64,000 nucleotides of DNA from Paracoccaceae bacterium (GCA_009773375.1 WRPH01000004.1:1-64000), one strand, 5' to 3'; counted from the first letter of the stretch, positions 43,647 through 52,283 are shown. The notes: generated by a model from the sequence alone, not told the origin. Made by a program: numbers and translations.

Positions 43647-43804
43647 TGGAAATCCTGTCGATCCTGATTCCGGTGTCACTGATTTTGGGTGGCATCGGGC
43701 TGGTGGCGTTCATCTGGGCGATGAAGACCAAGCAGTTTGATGATCCGACCGGCGACGCGAACCGCATCTTGATGAAGGATTGGGACGACAAGCCCAAGCC
43801 GTGA
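43646..43804 (+). CDS. ccoS: cbb3 oxidase maturation protein CcoS (FixS)
   Basis: A 52-residue single-helix protein (S-I-L-I-P-V-S-L-I-L-G-G-I-G-L-V-A-F at ~5-22), then the typical cytoplasmic tail with Q-F-D-D-P-x-G-D-A-N-R-I-L. It is required for cofactor insertion into CcoN. ATG overlaps the ccoI stop (TAATG). Last gene of ccoGHIS. Confidence 0.94.
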   Translation: MEILSILIPVSLILGGIGLVAFIWAMKTKQFDDPTGDANRILMKDWDDKPKP

Positions 43805-43814
43805 TGCCGCAGAA

Positions 43815-43860
43815 CCCGAATTCTTTGAAGAATTCGGGGCCGATTTTTCCAAAAATCGCC
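43815..43860. terminator. Two hairpins after ccoS
   Basis: CCCGAATTCTT/AAGAATTCGGG is a perfect 11-bp stem (43815-43838), followed at once by CGATTTTT/AAAAATCG (43841-43858). Together they lie between convergent ccoS and algH and probably act as terminator or 3' end protection. Confidence 0.65.
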
Positions 43861-43889
43861 CAGAGCATAATGCTGACATATCTTGTCTT

Positions 43890-43926
43890 GGATTTCCTTC
43901 AATCTGATTCAGATTGAAGGAAATCC
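43890..43926. repeat. Perfect 37-bp palindrome abutting the algH stop
   Basis: GGATTTCCTTCAATCTGA and its exact complement flank a single central base. The flank reads AAATCCGCTTTA (43921-43932), and its reverse complement TAAAGCGGATTT matches 11 bases of the MITE left end at 63320. As there, the TA coincides with a TAA stop codon, here that of algH. Probably a remnant or very small member of the same mobile family; a degenerate copy is at 12859-12895. Confidence 0.6.
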
Positions 43927-43929
43927 GCT

Positions 43930-44487
43930 TTAGGCGCGGCCAGCGGTTGCCGACAGCGACAGCGGGTCGATGCCCATGCCGCGCAGCGCGCCCGCCCATT
44001 TGCTGCCATCCGGTTCGGCAAAGATCAGCGCTGCCGAGGGTTCCACCGTCAGCCAGTCATTGCGGGCGATTTCGGCCTCCAACTGCCCCGGTCCCCAGCC
44101 GGAATAGCCCAAGGCCAGCAGCGCCTGATCGGGGCCTGTGCCTTGCGCAATCGCCTCCAGCACATCCAGCGTGGCGGACATGCTGTAGCCGCCCTCGATC
44201 TGCATCGTCGCAGGGCCGCCGACATAATCGGACGAATGCAGCACAAAGCCGCGACCGCGTTCGACCGGGCCGCCGAAATGCACCCGGATATCGCGCCCCT
44301 GGGCGGTCTTGGGGATATTCAGATGCTCCAGCAGCCCGGTAAACGACAGATCGGGCATCAGCTTGTTGATGATGAGGCCCATCGCACCATCGTCGGAATG
44401 GGCACAGACCAAGATAACCGCATGTTCGAAGCGGGGATCGCCCAGGCCGGGCATCGCCACCAACAGCTTTCCGCAAAGCTCCATCAT
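43930..44487 (-). CDS. YqgE/AlgH family protein (UPF0301)
   Basis: A 185-residue protein. Family segments: G-K-L-L-V-A-M-P-G-L-G-D-P-R-F near the start, V-H-F-G-G-P-V and G-Y-S-G-W-G-P-G-Q-L-E-A-E. The biochemical role is unknown; a link to alginate control exists in Pseudomonas only. Two ATGs in tandem at the start. Its TAA stop is formed at the edge of a palindromic repeat. Divergent from the DsbD-N-like gene. Confidence 0.92.
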   Translation of the reverse strand: MMELCGKLLVAMPGLGDPRFEHAVILVCAHSDDGAMGLIINKLMPDLSFTGLLEHLNIPKTAQGRDIRVHFGGPVERGRGFVLHSSDYVGGPATMQIEGGYSMSATLDVLEAIAQGTGPDQALLALGYSGWGPGQLEAEIARNDWLTVEPSAALIFAEPDGSKWAGALRGMGIDPLSLSATAGRA

Positions 44488-44605
44488 TCAGCCCCGTTTT
44501 GCCGCATTTTATCGTGTCTTGAAGATGGGCAAATCCGGGGTCGGTTACAAGTCTCTCGCCGGATCGTGATTTCCCCCGTGCGGGGCGACCGCCTATATCA
44601 AATCC

Positions 44606-45397
44606 ATGCTGAAAGCCCTGACCCTTGCCCTGTTTGCCGCCTCGCCGCTTTGCGCCACCACGCAAGACGATGTATTGTCTGCGGAAATCCTGCCCGGATG
44701 GCAGATGCAGAACGGCCACCATATGGCGGGGCTGAGCCTGCGATTGGCCCCGGATTGGAAGACCTATTGGCGCAGCCCCGGTGAGGCCGGGATTCCGCCA
44801 CTGTTCGATTGGTCGGGGTCGCAGAATGTGCGGTCGGTGCAGGTGCATTGGCCCAGCCCGGTGGTGTTTCACACCAACGGCATGCAGACCATCGGCTATC
44901 ACGAGGGCGTGGTGCTGCCTCTGGAGGTGGTGCCGATTGATCCGGGTCAGCCGATTGTGTTGGCGGTGCAGGTCGATCTGGGGGTGTGCAACAAGATCTG
45001 CATGCCTGCGGCGGTGGTGATGCGGGCCGAATTGGCCGCGCCGGGGCAACCGGATGCGGCGATCAGGGCGGCGTTGAAATCGGTGCCGAAAACGGCGGGT
45101 GAGGCTGGGCTGCGCACGATTTCCTGTGTGGTGGAGCCGATTGCCGATGGGCTGCGGCTGACCGCGACGCTGGATTTGCCGCAAAAGGGCGGGGCCGAAA
45201 CGGTGGTGTTTGAAACCGCAGACCACAGCGTCTGGGTGGCCGAGGCGCAGACCCGTCGTGACGGTGGCCGGCTGGTGGCGCAGACCGATCTGGTCGCCAG
45301 CAGCGGTGCGCCGTTTGCGCTGGACCGGTCTGGGGTGACGGTGACGGTGCTGGCCGAGGGCCGCGCCACCGAGATTGACGGCTGCCCTGCGCCTTAG
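44606..45397 (+). CDS. DsbD N-terminal-domain-like periplasmic protein
   Basis: A 263-residue protein with a signal peptide (~1-17, ending L-C-A). The rest resembles the DsbD alpha domain (DsbC/DsbD-N type), including D-W-K-T-Y-W-R-S-P-G-E-A-G and the cysteine pair in L-G-V-C-N-K-I-C-M-P-A. It has no membrane DsbD-beta or thioredoxin domain, so it would need a partner such as CcdA to receive electrons. Likely a thiol-disulfide or metal-linked periplasmic factor. Confidence 0.83.
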   Translation: MLKALTLALFAASPLCATTQDDVLSAEILPGWQMQNGHHMAGLSLRLAPDWKTYWRSPGEAGIPPLFDWSGSQNVRSVQVHWPSPVVFHTNGMQTIGYHEGVVLPLEVVPIDPGQPIVLAVQVDLGVCNKICMPAAVVMRAELAAPGQPDAAIRAALKSVPKTAGEAGLRTISCVVEPIADGLRLTATLDLPQKGGAETVVFETADHSVWVAEAQTRRDGGRLVAQTDLVASSGAPFALDRSGVTVTVLAEGRATEIDGCPAP

Positions 45398-45407
45398 GTC
45401 TGGCTGC

Positions 45408-46229
45408 TCAAGTTTGGCTGCGCAGTTTCGCTTGCAGCGCCAGCAAGTCTGCCCAAGCCTCGCGCTTCATCGCCGGGTTGCGCAGCAGATAGGCCGGGTG
45501 AGTCATCGGCAGCACGGGTTTGCCCAAAGCCTGTTCCCAATGGCCGCGCGCACGCAGGATGCCATTGGTTTTCAGCAGCGCTTGCAGCGGCGTGTTGCCC
45601 ATCACCACGATGACATCGGGGTCAACCAGCGTGATGTGGCGTTCAACAAACGGCCGCATCATGGCGATTTCATCTGGCGAGGGATCGCGGTTTTGCGGTG
45701 GCCGCCATGGCATGACGTTGGTGATATATAGCGCAGCCTTCGGGTCGGGATTGTCGCGGGCAAGGCCGATGGCGGCGAACATGCGGTCCAAAAGCTGACC
45801 GGCGCGACCGACGAAGGGGCGGCCTTCGCGGTCTTCCTCGACCCCCGGCGCCTCGCCCAGAATCAGCACGCGGGCGTTTGGGTTGCCATCGGCAAACACC
45901 AGATTGCGCGCGCCTTTTTTCAACTCGCAATGGTCATAGCCTGCCAGAGCATCGCGCAGGGCATCAAGCGACCCGGCGCGGTTTGCGGCGTCGCGCGCGG
46001 CGGCGATGGCCTGTTCTGGGTTTGCGGCCTCGGGTTCGGGCGGCGGCGGTGTGGGGGTGCGCTGTGGCAGGGCGGCTTGTGGTGGCGGCGGGGCCTTCAC
46101 CGGCTCTGGCAGATCATAGCGGTTCAGCGGGGATTCGGCGCTGATATCGACAAGACCAAGTTCAACCTGCCACGCCAGCGCGGCCAGTGCGGCGTGCCAG
46201 TCGCCTGCGATGTCAGTCTCGATTCCCAT
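45408..46229 (-). CDS. Uracil-DNA glycosylase, family-4-like without Fe-S cysteines
   Basis: A 273-residue protein. A Pro-rich linker (~45-70) precedes the glycosylase fold. Active-site segments G-E-A-P-G-V-E-E-D, P-F-V-G-R-A-G and the late M-T-H-P-A-Y-L are present. The cluster cysteines of typical family 4 enzymes are not: the first pair is reduced to one Cys (D-H-C-E-L-K, ~99), the K-C-R-P-P motif reads P-W-R-P-P, and the last is replaced by Met. Probably a cluster-free variant that removes uracil from DNA. Convergent with the DsbD-like gene. Confidence 0.85.
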   Translation of the reverse strand: MGIETDIAGDWHAALAALAWQVELGLVDISAESPLNRYDLPEPVKAPPPPQAALPQRTPTPPPPEPEAANPEQAIAAARDAANRAGSLDALRDALAGYDHCELKKGARNLVFADGNPNARVLILGEAPGVEEDREGRPFVGRAGQLLDRMFAAIGLARDNPDPKAALYITNVMPWRPPQNRDPSPDEIAMMRPFVERHITLVDPDVIVVMGNTPLQALLKTNGILRARGHWEQALGKPVLPMTHPAYLLRNPAMKREAWADLLALQAKLRSQT

Positions 46230-46334
46230 TTCGGCAGGGTAGGGCGCATGAGCCGCAGGGACAAGCCTTTGCCGGGGCCTTGCCGGGGCCTGCGTGGGTT
46301 TCTATAAGCGGCGAAACATCCGACGGAGATGCCG

Positions 46335-47297
46335 ATGAGCTTTCGCGCCCGCCACCTGCTTGGGATCGAGCAACTCAGCCCACAAGAGATTGTCGCCATT
46401 CTGGATCTGGCGGATCGCTATGTCGATCTGAACCGCCGGACGGTGAAGCAGTCGGATGCGTTGGCGGGGCTGACGCAGATCAACATGTTCTTCGAAAATT
46501 CGACCCGGACGCAGGCCAGTTTCGAGCTGGCGGGCAAGCGGTTGGGCGCGGATGTGATGAACATGTCGGTGGCGCAGTCGAGCGTGAAGAAGGGCGAGAC
46601 GCTGATTGACACCGCGATGACGCTGAACGCGATGCACCCGGATTTGCTGGTGGTGCGGCATGGCGCGTCGGGGGCGGTCAACCTGCTGGCCAGCAAGGTG
46701 AATTGCGCGGTGTTGAACGCGGGCGACGGGCGGCACGAACACCCGACGCAGGCGCTGCTGGATGCCCTGACGATCCGGCGGGCGAAGGGGCGGATTCAGC
46801 GGCTGACGATTGCGATTTGCGGCGATATCGCGCATAGCCGGGTGGCGCGCAGCAATCTGATCTTGCTGGGGAAAATGGAAAACCGGCTGCGGCTGGTGGC
46901 GCCGCCGACGCTGATGCCTGCGGGGGTCGAACATTTCGGCTGCGAGCTTTACGACGATATGCGCAAGGGGCTGGAAGGCGCTGACGTGGTGATGATGCTG
47001 CGGCTGCAGAAAGAGCGGATGGACGGCGGCTTTATCCCGTCGGAACGCGAATATTACCACCGCTACGGGTTGGACGCGGAAAAGCTGTCGTATGCCAAGC
47101 CGGATGCGATTGTGATGCACCCCGGCCCGATGAACCGCGGTGTCGAGATTGATGGCGAGATTGCCGATGACATCAACCGCAGCGTGATTCAGGAGCAGGT
47201 GGAAATGGGCGTCGCGGTGCGGATGGCCTGCATGGACCTGCTGGCGCGGAATTTGCGGGCTGAACGCGGGCGGGCGGCTGTGGGCACGCTGGTATGA
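46335..47297 (+). CDS. pyrB: Aspartate carbamoyltransferase, catalytic subunit
   Basis: A 320-residue enzyme for the second step of pyrimidine synthesis. The carbamoyl phosphate loop F-F-E-N-S-T-R-T is near residue 50, R-H-G-A-S-G-A near 100, and H-P-G-P-M-N-R-G near 260. ATG 46335 is chosen because GGAG lies 6 bases before it; ATG 46329 has no room for a ribosome binding site. The regulatory pyrI is absent, and a defective dihydroorotase homologue lies downstream as in PyrB/PyrC' complexes. Confidence 0.95.
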   Translation: MSFRARHLLGIEQLSPQEIVAILDLADRYVDLNRRTVKQSDALAGLTQINMFFENSTRTQASFELAGKRLGADVMNMSVAQSSVKKGETLIDTAMTLNAMHPDLLVVRHGASGAVNLLASKVNCAVLNAGDGRHEHPTQALLDALTIRRAKGRIQRLTIAICGDIAHSRVARSNLILLGKMENRLRLVAPPTLMPAGVEHFGCELYDDMRKGLEGADVVMMLRLQKERMDGGFIPSEREYYHRYGLDAEKLSYAKPDAIVMHPGPMNRGVEIDGEIADDINRSVIQEQVEMGVAVRMACMDLLARNLRAERGRAAVGTLV

Positions 47298-47746
47298 CCG
47301 CGATGAAGCCGGACCAGATGTATGGCACGCAGGCCGCGATGGAGTCGGATGAAAGGCTGCTGGCCAGCTTTCGCGCCGATCCTGCCGCCTATTGGCGTGC
47401 GCATGCGGTGATGGTGCTGGTGGGGTCTGTGGTAGCGGGGGCGGCGCTGGTTTATGGTGGCAATCCAGATCCTTGGGTCGGGCCGGTTGCGGTGGCGCTG
47501 GCGATTGGGCTGCGGGCGGCCTATCTAAAATCTGAAGCCTTCGCCGAGGAATGGCGGCTGACCAACCGCCGCCTGCTGGGGCCGGGCGGGCGGATCGCGC
47601 CGCTGTCGAGCCTGAAGCTGGCGCGGCCGTTTCTGGGCGCGGTGCAGCTGATCACTCAAAGCGGCGACAAGCATCTGATCAAGTATCAGGCCGATCCGGC
47701 GGCGACAGTGGCGGTGATCGAGCGGGCGAAAGGCGGCAAAAGATGA
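47294..47746 (+). CDS. PH-domain-like membrane protein of unknown function
   Basis: A 150-residue protein. Residues ~35-75 form two hydrophobic helices, and the rest looks like a bacterial PH-like fold ([15 protein letters not shown]). Overlaps pyrB by 4 bp and the next small gene by 4 bp, so it is locked into the pyrB-pyrC' transcript. Function unknown. Confidence 0.8.
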   Translation: MTAMKPDQMYGTQAAMESDERLLASFRADPAAYWRAHAVMVLVGSVVAGAALVYGGNPDPWVGPVAVALAIGLRAAYLKSEAFAEEWRLTNRRLLGPGGRIAPLSSLKLARPFLGAVQLITQSGDKHLIKYQADPAATVAVIERAKGGKR

Positions 47747-47859
47747 GCGACCCTGATCGCAAGAAGGCCAAGTCCGACGCGCGCATCGGCGGCATGGTGG
47801 CGGCGGCGGTGCTGGTGTTTCTGGCGGTGTTTACCGTGATTTTTGTGCTGGCCGGGTGA
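47743..47859 (+). CDS. Tiny single-helix membrane protein
   Basis: A 38-residue protein: a charged start ([13 protein letters not shown]) and one membrane helix (M-V-A-A-A-V-L-V-F-L-A-V-F-T-V-I-F-V). ATG 47743 overlaps the upstream stop and the next gene begins 4 bp after its own stop, so the frame is supported by context despite its size. Confidence 0.65.
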   Translation: MSDPDRKKAKSDARIGGMVAAAVLVFLAVFTVIFVLAG

Positions 47860-47863
47860 TCTG

Positions 47864-48502
47864 ATGGTTCAGACGCCTGAAGCCCCTACGCCTGACCTGA
47901 CCGCACCCGTTGTGTTGCAGGAACCCGATCAGGCGGGCGCTGATGCTTGGGCCGCGCCGGATGCCGTCTCTTCGGTTGCGGCAAGTCCGGTTGTGGGGCT
48001 GCATCCGGGCTGGGCTGCGGTGATTGCACCGGGGGAGCGGGTGGTGTGGCAAGGCCAGCCAAAGGCGCAAGCCGGTTTGGGCGGATTGGCGCAGGTGTTT
48101 TCCGGGTCTGTGCCGCTGCTGGTGTTCATGGCGATTGGCCTGTTTATCCTGATCAACACCGGCATTCAGCCGCCAGTGGTTTTCATCGTGCTGGCGGCGA
48201 TGGTGTTGATCTTTGCACGGCGCAAGCAAAAGGGCCGGGTGGCTACTGACCAGCGCTATCTGTTGACCAACCGCGCCGCTTATCTGGCGCGGGCGCGGGG
48301 GACTGCGCTGGTAGACTTCCGCGCCTATCCGATCACCGCTGATATGCCGCTTGGGCTTGGCCCGCGGTCGGTCAGTTTCGCGGTGCAGCGGATGGCGGAT
48401 GGCCGTGGCACCACCACCGAGCAGGCGGTTGGCTTTACCGACATCGCCGATGCTGCCGATGTTCACGCGATGATCCGCGACATTCAGAAAGGGGCGCTAT
48501 GA
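47864..48502 (+). CDS. PH-domain-like membrane protein of unknown function
   Basis: A 212-residue protein. A variable Pro/Ala-rich N-terminus (~1-45) is followed by G-E-R-V-V-W-Q-G-Q-P, typical of bacterial PH-like membrane proteins. Two helices lie at ~83-120, then Y-L-L-T-N-R-A-A-Y-L-A-R. Related in layout to the protein at 47294. Overlaps the next gene by 4 bp. Function unknown. Confidence 0.78.
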   Translation: MVQTPEAPTPDLTAPVVLQEPDQAGADAWAAPDAVSSVAASPVVGLHPGWAAVIAPGERVVWQGQPKAQAGLGGLAQVFSGSVPLLVFMAIGLFILINTGIQPPVVFIVLAAMVLIFARRKQKGRVATDQRYLLTNRAAYLARARGTALVDFRAYPITADMPLGLGPRSVSFAVQRMADGRGTTTEQAVGFTDIADAADVHAMIRDIQKGAL

Positions 48503-49764
48503 CCCACCATTTCTTTAACGCCCGCCTGATCAACCCCGAAACCGGGACGGATGAGATCGGGACTTTGACCATCGAGGATGGTGTGATCGTGGCGCTGGAC
48601 GGCGAAGCGCCCGAGGGCGCGCGGCTGGTCGATTGCGGCGGGCATTGCCTTGCGCCGGGGATCGTCGATTGGGGTGTGAAGATTGGCGAGCCGGGCGAGC
48701 GGCACAAGGAATCGTTCCGCTCGGCGGGGCTGGCGGCCTCGGCTGGCGGCATTACCACGATGATCGTGCGGCCCGATACCTCGCCGTCGATCGACACGCC
48801 GGAGGTGCTGGAGTTTGTGACGCGGCGGGCCAGCGAAGCGCGGGTGCGTATCCGCCACATGGCGGCGCTGACCAAGGCGCGGGCCGGGCGCGAGATGACC
48901 GAGATCGGCTTTCTGCTGGATGCCGGGGCGATTGCGTTCAGCGACGTGTATCATGTGGCGACCGATACCAAGGCGCTGAGCCGGGCGCTGACCTATGCGC
49001 GCAGTCTGGGGGCGCTGGTGGTCGGGCATCCGCAAGAGCCGGGGTTGTCGGCGGGGGCGTCTGCGACCAGCGGCAAGTTTGCCAGCTTGCGCGGCCTGCC
49101 GGGGGTTTCGGCGATGGCCGAACGGATCGGGCTGGACCGCGATCTGGGCCTGGTCGAGATGACCGGCGCGCGCTATCACGCCGATCAGATCACCACGGCG
49201 CGGTCGTTGCCGGCGCTGGAGCGGGCGAAGAATAACGGGCTGGATGTGACAGCGGGGGTGTCGATCCACCACCTGACGCTGAATGAAATTGATGTCGGCG
49301 ATTACCGGACGTTCTTCAAGTTCACCCCGCCGCTGCGGTCGGAAGATGACCGGATGGCGATGGTGCAGGCGGTGGCGGATGGGCTGATCGACGTGATCGG
49401 CAGTTTCCATACCCCGGCAGATGAGGAATCCAAACGGCTGCCGTTTGAAGAAGCGGCGAGCGGGGCAGTGGGGTTGGAGACGCTGTTGCCCGCCGCGCTG
49501 CGGCTGGTGCATGCCGGGGATCTGGATATGCCGACGCTGTTCCGGGCGCTTTCGCTGAACCCGGCGCGGCGGCTGGGGTTGCCGCAGGGGCGGCTGGCGC
49601 TGGGCGCGCCTGCCGATCTGGTGCTGTTTGATCCCGACGCGCCCTACCTGCTGGATCGGTTCAGCCTGAAATCGAAATCGAAGAACACGCCGTTTGACGG
49701 TTGCCGGATGGAGGGTAAGGTGCTGGCAACTTACGTCGCCGGAACCCAAGTTTACCAAGGATAG
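48499..49764 (+). CDS. Dihydroorotase-like protein lacking metal ligands (PyrC'/PyrX-type)
   Basis: A 421-residue amidohydrolase-fold protein, full length. The catalytic D-x-H-x-H motif is replaced by D-W-G-V-K-I-G at residues 57-63, so both zinc histidines are missing. The later D-H-A-P-H box reads S-F-H-T-P, losing the catalytic aspartate. The H-H-L-T-L segment survives. This matches the non-catalytic PyrC' subunits that hold Pseudomonas-type PyrB dodecamers together. An active dihydroorotase must then be encoded elsewhere. Confidence 0.85.
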   Translation: MTHHFFNARLINPETGTDEIGTLTIEDGVIVALDGEAPEGARLVDCGGHCLAPGIVDWGVKIGEPGERHKESFRSAGLAASAGGITTMIVRPDTSPSIDTPEVLEFVTRRASEARVRIRHMAALTKARAGREMTEIGFLLDAGAIAFSDVYHVATDTKALSRALTYARSLGALVVGHPQEPGLSAGASATSGKFASLRGLPGVSAMAERIGLDRDLGLVEMTGARYHADQITTARSLPALERAKNNGLDVTAGVSIHHLTLNEIDVGDYRTFFKFTPPLRSEDDRMAMVQAVADGLIDVIGSFHTPADEESKRLPFEEAASGAVGLETLLPAALRLVHAGDLDMPTLFRALSLNPARRLGLPQGRLALGAPADLVLFDPDAPYLLDRFSLKSKSKNTPFDGCRMEGKVLATYVAGTQVYQG

Positions 49765-49767
49765 ACC

Positions 49768-50379
49768 ATGCCCGAGATTGTTGCCTCTTTGCCCGTGCTG
49801 ACGGTGGTTGCCGTGCTGGCGTATTTGCTGGGGTCGGTGCCGTTTGGCGTGGTGATCACGCGGGCGCTGGGCTTGGGGGATTTGCGCAAGCTCGGCTCGG
49901 GCAATATTGGCGCGACCAATGTGCTGCGCACTGGCAACAAGGCGGCGGCGCTGGCGACGCTGCTGCTGGATGCGGCAAAGGGCGGCATCGCGGTGCTGAT
50001 CGCGCGCTATGCGGTGGGCGAGGATGCGGCGCAAGTGGCGGGGTTGGCGGCGTTTCTGGGCCATCTTTACCCGGTCTGGCTGAAGTTCAGGGGCGGCAAG
50101 GGCGTGGCGACGTTTCTGGGCATTCTGCTGGCGCTGGCCTGGCAGGTTGGGCTGGCAGCCTGTACCACCTGGGCTGTGGCGGCGGTGATCTGGCGGATTT
50201 CTTCGCTGGCGGCGCTGATGGCGGCGGCGTTTTCGGGGCTGTGGCTGTTTGTGTTCGATCAGGGCCGGATGCTGGCCTTGGTGTTTGTGCTGACGGTGCT
50301 GGTGTATATCCGGCACTGGGCGAATATTCAGCGGTTGAAGGCCGGGACCGAGCCGAAGATCGGTGCTAAAAAGGCCTAG
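49768..50379 (+). CDS. plsY: Acyl-phosphate glycerol-3-phosphate acyltransferase
   Basis: A 203-residue, about five-helix enzyme making lysophosphatidic acid from acyl-phosphate. The three family motifs are visible: G-S-V-P-F-G near residue 22, G-S-G-N-I-G-A-T-N-V-L-R near 43-54 and G-G-K-G-V-A-T near 110. It follows the dihydroorotase-like gene after 3 bp, so it closes the pyrB operon. A terminator follows. Confidence 0.95.
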   Translation: MPEIVASLPVLTVVAVLAYLLGSVPFGVVITRALGLGDLRKLGSGNIGATNVLRTGNKAAALATLLLDAAKGGIAVLIARYAVGEDAAQVAGLAAFLGHLYPVWLKFRGGKGVATFLGILLALAWQVGLAACTTWAVAAVIWRISSLAALMAAAFSGLWLFVFDQGRMLALVFVLTVLVYIRHWANIQRLKAGTEPKIGAKKA

Positions 50380-50418
50380 GCTGTCGCAAATCCGGGGCGA
50401 TTTGCGGGTTCACATCCT

Positions 50419-50479
50419 GCCGCCGGAGGGTTTGTCGGGCTGACTGAGCCTCCGGCGGGAGTATTTTTGCCAAGATGAA
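50419..50479 (+). terminator. plsY terminator with conserved downstream element
   Basis: GCCGCCGGAGG and CCTCCGGCGGG (50419-50459) form a stem, followed by GAGTATTTTTGCCAAGATGA (50459-50478). The tail is a diverged relative of the elements after the xylA and 58028 hairpins. T-rich, so termination is likely. Confidence 0.75.
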
Positions 50480-50483
50480 TGGC

Positions 50484-50825
50484 TTATCGGATGACGACCC
50501 CGTTCAGCAGGCGTTTCATGACGGCGAATTGGTAGACGATGAGCGCGAGGCCAAGCGTGATGATCGACAAAAGCACCCAGATTACGGCGTGGCCAATAAT
50601 TTCAGTCAGCACAACATCGACGTGCAATTGGCCGATCACGCTGCCATCTGCCGCGATCAGTTTTGTTCGATTGATCGGGGCCTTCAGAATGTAATAGGGG
50701 GCAACAAACAACCCAAGGCCAAGCGTCAGGATGGAGATGATCACCCATAAAATAACGGTTCCGACGCCTTCTGAAACCGAGAAATCACAGGCTAGTTTTT
50801 GGCCTGACCCGAGTTGAATATTCAT
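50484..50825 (-). CDS. Small membrane protein of unknown function
   Basis: A 113-residue protein with two similar halves, each holding a hydrophobic stretch of the type V-I-L-W-V-I-I-S-I-L-T-L-G-L-G-L and V-I-W-V-L-L-S-I-I-T-L-G-L-A-L. This looks like an internal duplication. ATG 50825 follows AAAGGACTTTTTC. The gene and its upstream 110 bp are visibly lower in G+C than the surroundings, which may indicate later acquisition. Family not recognised with confidence. Confidence 0.72.
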   Translation of the reverse strand: MNIQLGSGQKLACDFSVSEGVGTVILWVIISILTLGLGLFVAPYYILKAPINRTKLIAADGSVIGQLHVDVVLTEIIGHAVIWVLLSIITLGLALIVYQFAVMKRLLNGVVIR

Positions 50826-50939
50826 GAAAAAGTCCTTTCAATGTAAACTTTGAATATCATTGCTATATTTTGAGTTCGATCTTGACGCGGAACAACTTTT
50901 GCGCCGCTGCAACTTTGTCGAGAATAAGACTTAGCAAGA

Positions 50940-52283
50940 TCAGAGGCTTGACGCCTCGTAGATCTTGCTCAGATCGCCCGCCCATGCGCCGTGATAGGCG
51001 TGCAGCCAGCGGTCGGCTTGGGTGGTGCCGGATTTCAGGTTGTCGACCAGCGGTTTGAGGTATTGCTCTTCGCCCAGACCCCGCGCGGCGAGGCCTGCGT
51101 GGGACAGGCCGACGGCGGCGTGGGCGAGGTCGAGCAGTTTCACGCCGTTTGCCTCGGCTTGCAGGGCTTTGACGGACGCCTCGACACGCAGGCCTTCGCG
51201 GGTTTCGGCGTCGAAGCCTTTTACCAGATCCCAGGCGGCATCGAGAGCGGCATCGTCATACATCAGCCCGACCCAGAATGCGGGCAGCGCGTCGATATGG
51301 GCCTGGTCGCCGCAATCGGCGCCGCGCATTTCGATGTATTTCTTGACGCGGGCTTCAGGGAATACGGTGGTCATATGGTCGGCCCAATCCGACAGGCTGG
51401 GCTTTTCGCCCGGCAGCGCGGGCAGGTTTCCGGCGAGGAAATCGCGGAAGGATTGGCCCAGGGCGTTGATATATTTGCCATCGCGGTAGACGAAATACAT
51501 CGGTACGTCCAACACCCAATCGACATAGGCCTGAAAGCCGAAGCCTTGGTCAAAGGCGAAGGGCAGCATGCCAGTGCGGGAATTGTCCAAGCCGCGCCAG
51601 ATCCGGCTGCGCCACGATTTATGGCCGTTGAGCTTGCCATCAAAGAACGGGCTGGAGGCGAACAGCGCCGTGGCGACCGGCTGCAACGCCAGTGCCACGC
51701 GCAGTTTCTTGACCATGTCGGCTTCTGAAGCATAATCCAGATTAACCTGCACTGTGCAGGTGCGATACATCATCTGGGTGCCGTGGGTGCCGACGCGGCC
51801 CATATAGTCGGTCATCAGCCGATAGCGGCCTTTCGGCATCACCGGCATCTGGTCGCCCGTCCATTCCGGTGCGGCACCGATGCCCATGAACCTGATCCCA
51901 AGCGGGTCGGCGATGCTGCGCAATTCATCCAGATGGTTCTGCAGCTCGGCAGCGCCCTGGTGCAAGCTTTCCAGCGGTGCGCCGGACAGTTCGAACTGGC
52001 CGCCCGGCTCCAGCGAGATATTCGCGCCGTTGCGGGTCATGCCGATGATGTTTTCAGCCTCGTGCACCGGCTGCCAGCCAAAGGTTTGCAAGCCTGCAAA
52101 CAGCGCCGAGATTGACCGATCCCCGGTATAGGGCAACGGCGCGCGCGTGTCGGTCAGCCAGCCGAATTTTTCGTGCTCGGTGCCGATGCGCCAATCGGCT
52201 TTGGGCTTGCAGCCATCTGCCATCATCTGCGCAAGTTGCGAGAAGTCTTCGATTTGGCCACCGCCGGACTGGGGAATCGACAT
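50940..52283 (-). CDS. gshA: Glutamate-cysteine ligase, plant/proteobacterial type
   Basis: A 447-residue enzyme for the first step of glutathione synthesis, of the class shared by plants and alphaproteobacteria. Marks include I-G-T-E-H-E-K-F near residue 34, E-P-G-G-Q-F-E-L-S-G near 91 and Y-R-T-C-T-V-Q-V-N-L-D near 170. Complete. Monocistronic as far as can be seen. Confidence 0.94.
   Translation of the reverse strand: MSIPQSGGGQIEDFSQLAQMMADGCKPKADWRIGTEHEKFGWLTDTRAPLPYTGDRSISALFAGLQTFGWQPVHEAENIIGMTRNGANISLEPGGQFELSGAPLESLHQGAAELQNHLDELRSIADPLGIRFMGIGAAPEWTGDQMPVMPKGRYRLMTDYMGRVGTHGTQMMYRTCTVQVNLDYASEADMVKKLRVALALQPVATALFASSPFFDGKLNGHKSWRSRIWRGLDNSRTGMLPFAFDQGFGFQAYVDWVLDVPMYFVYRDGKYINALGQSFRDFLAGNLPALPGEKPSLSDWADHMTTVFPEARVKKYIEMRGADCGDQAHIDALPAFWVGLMYDDAALDAAWDLVKGFDAETREGLRVEASVKALQAEANGVKLLDLAHAAVGLSHAGLAARGLGEEQYLKPLVDNLKSGTTQADRWLHAYHGAWAGDLSKIYEASSL

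Noticed and set aside
48484..50316. 610-codon open frame on the minus strand opposite the dihydroorotase-like gene and plsY
   Set aside because: Low-complexity Arg/Gln/Pro/His translation and full overlap with two clear genes.
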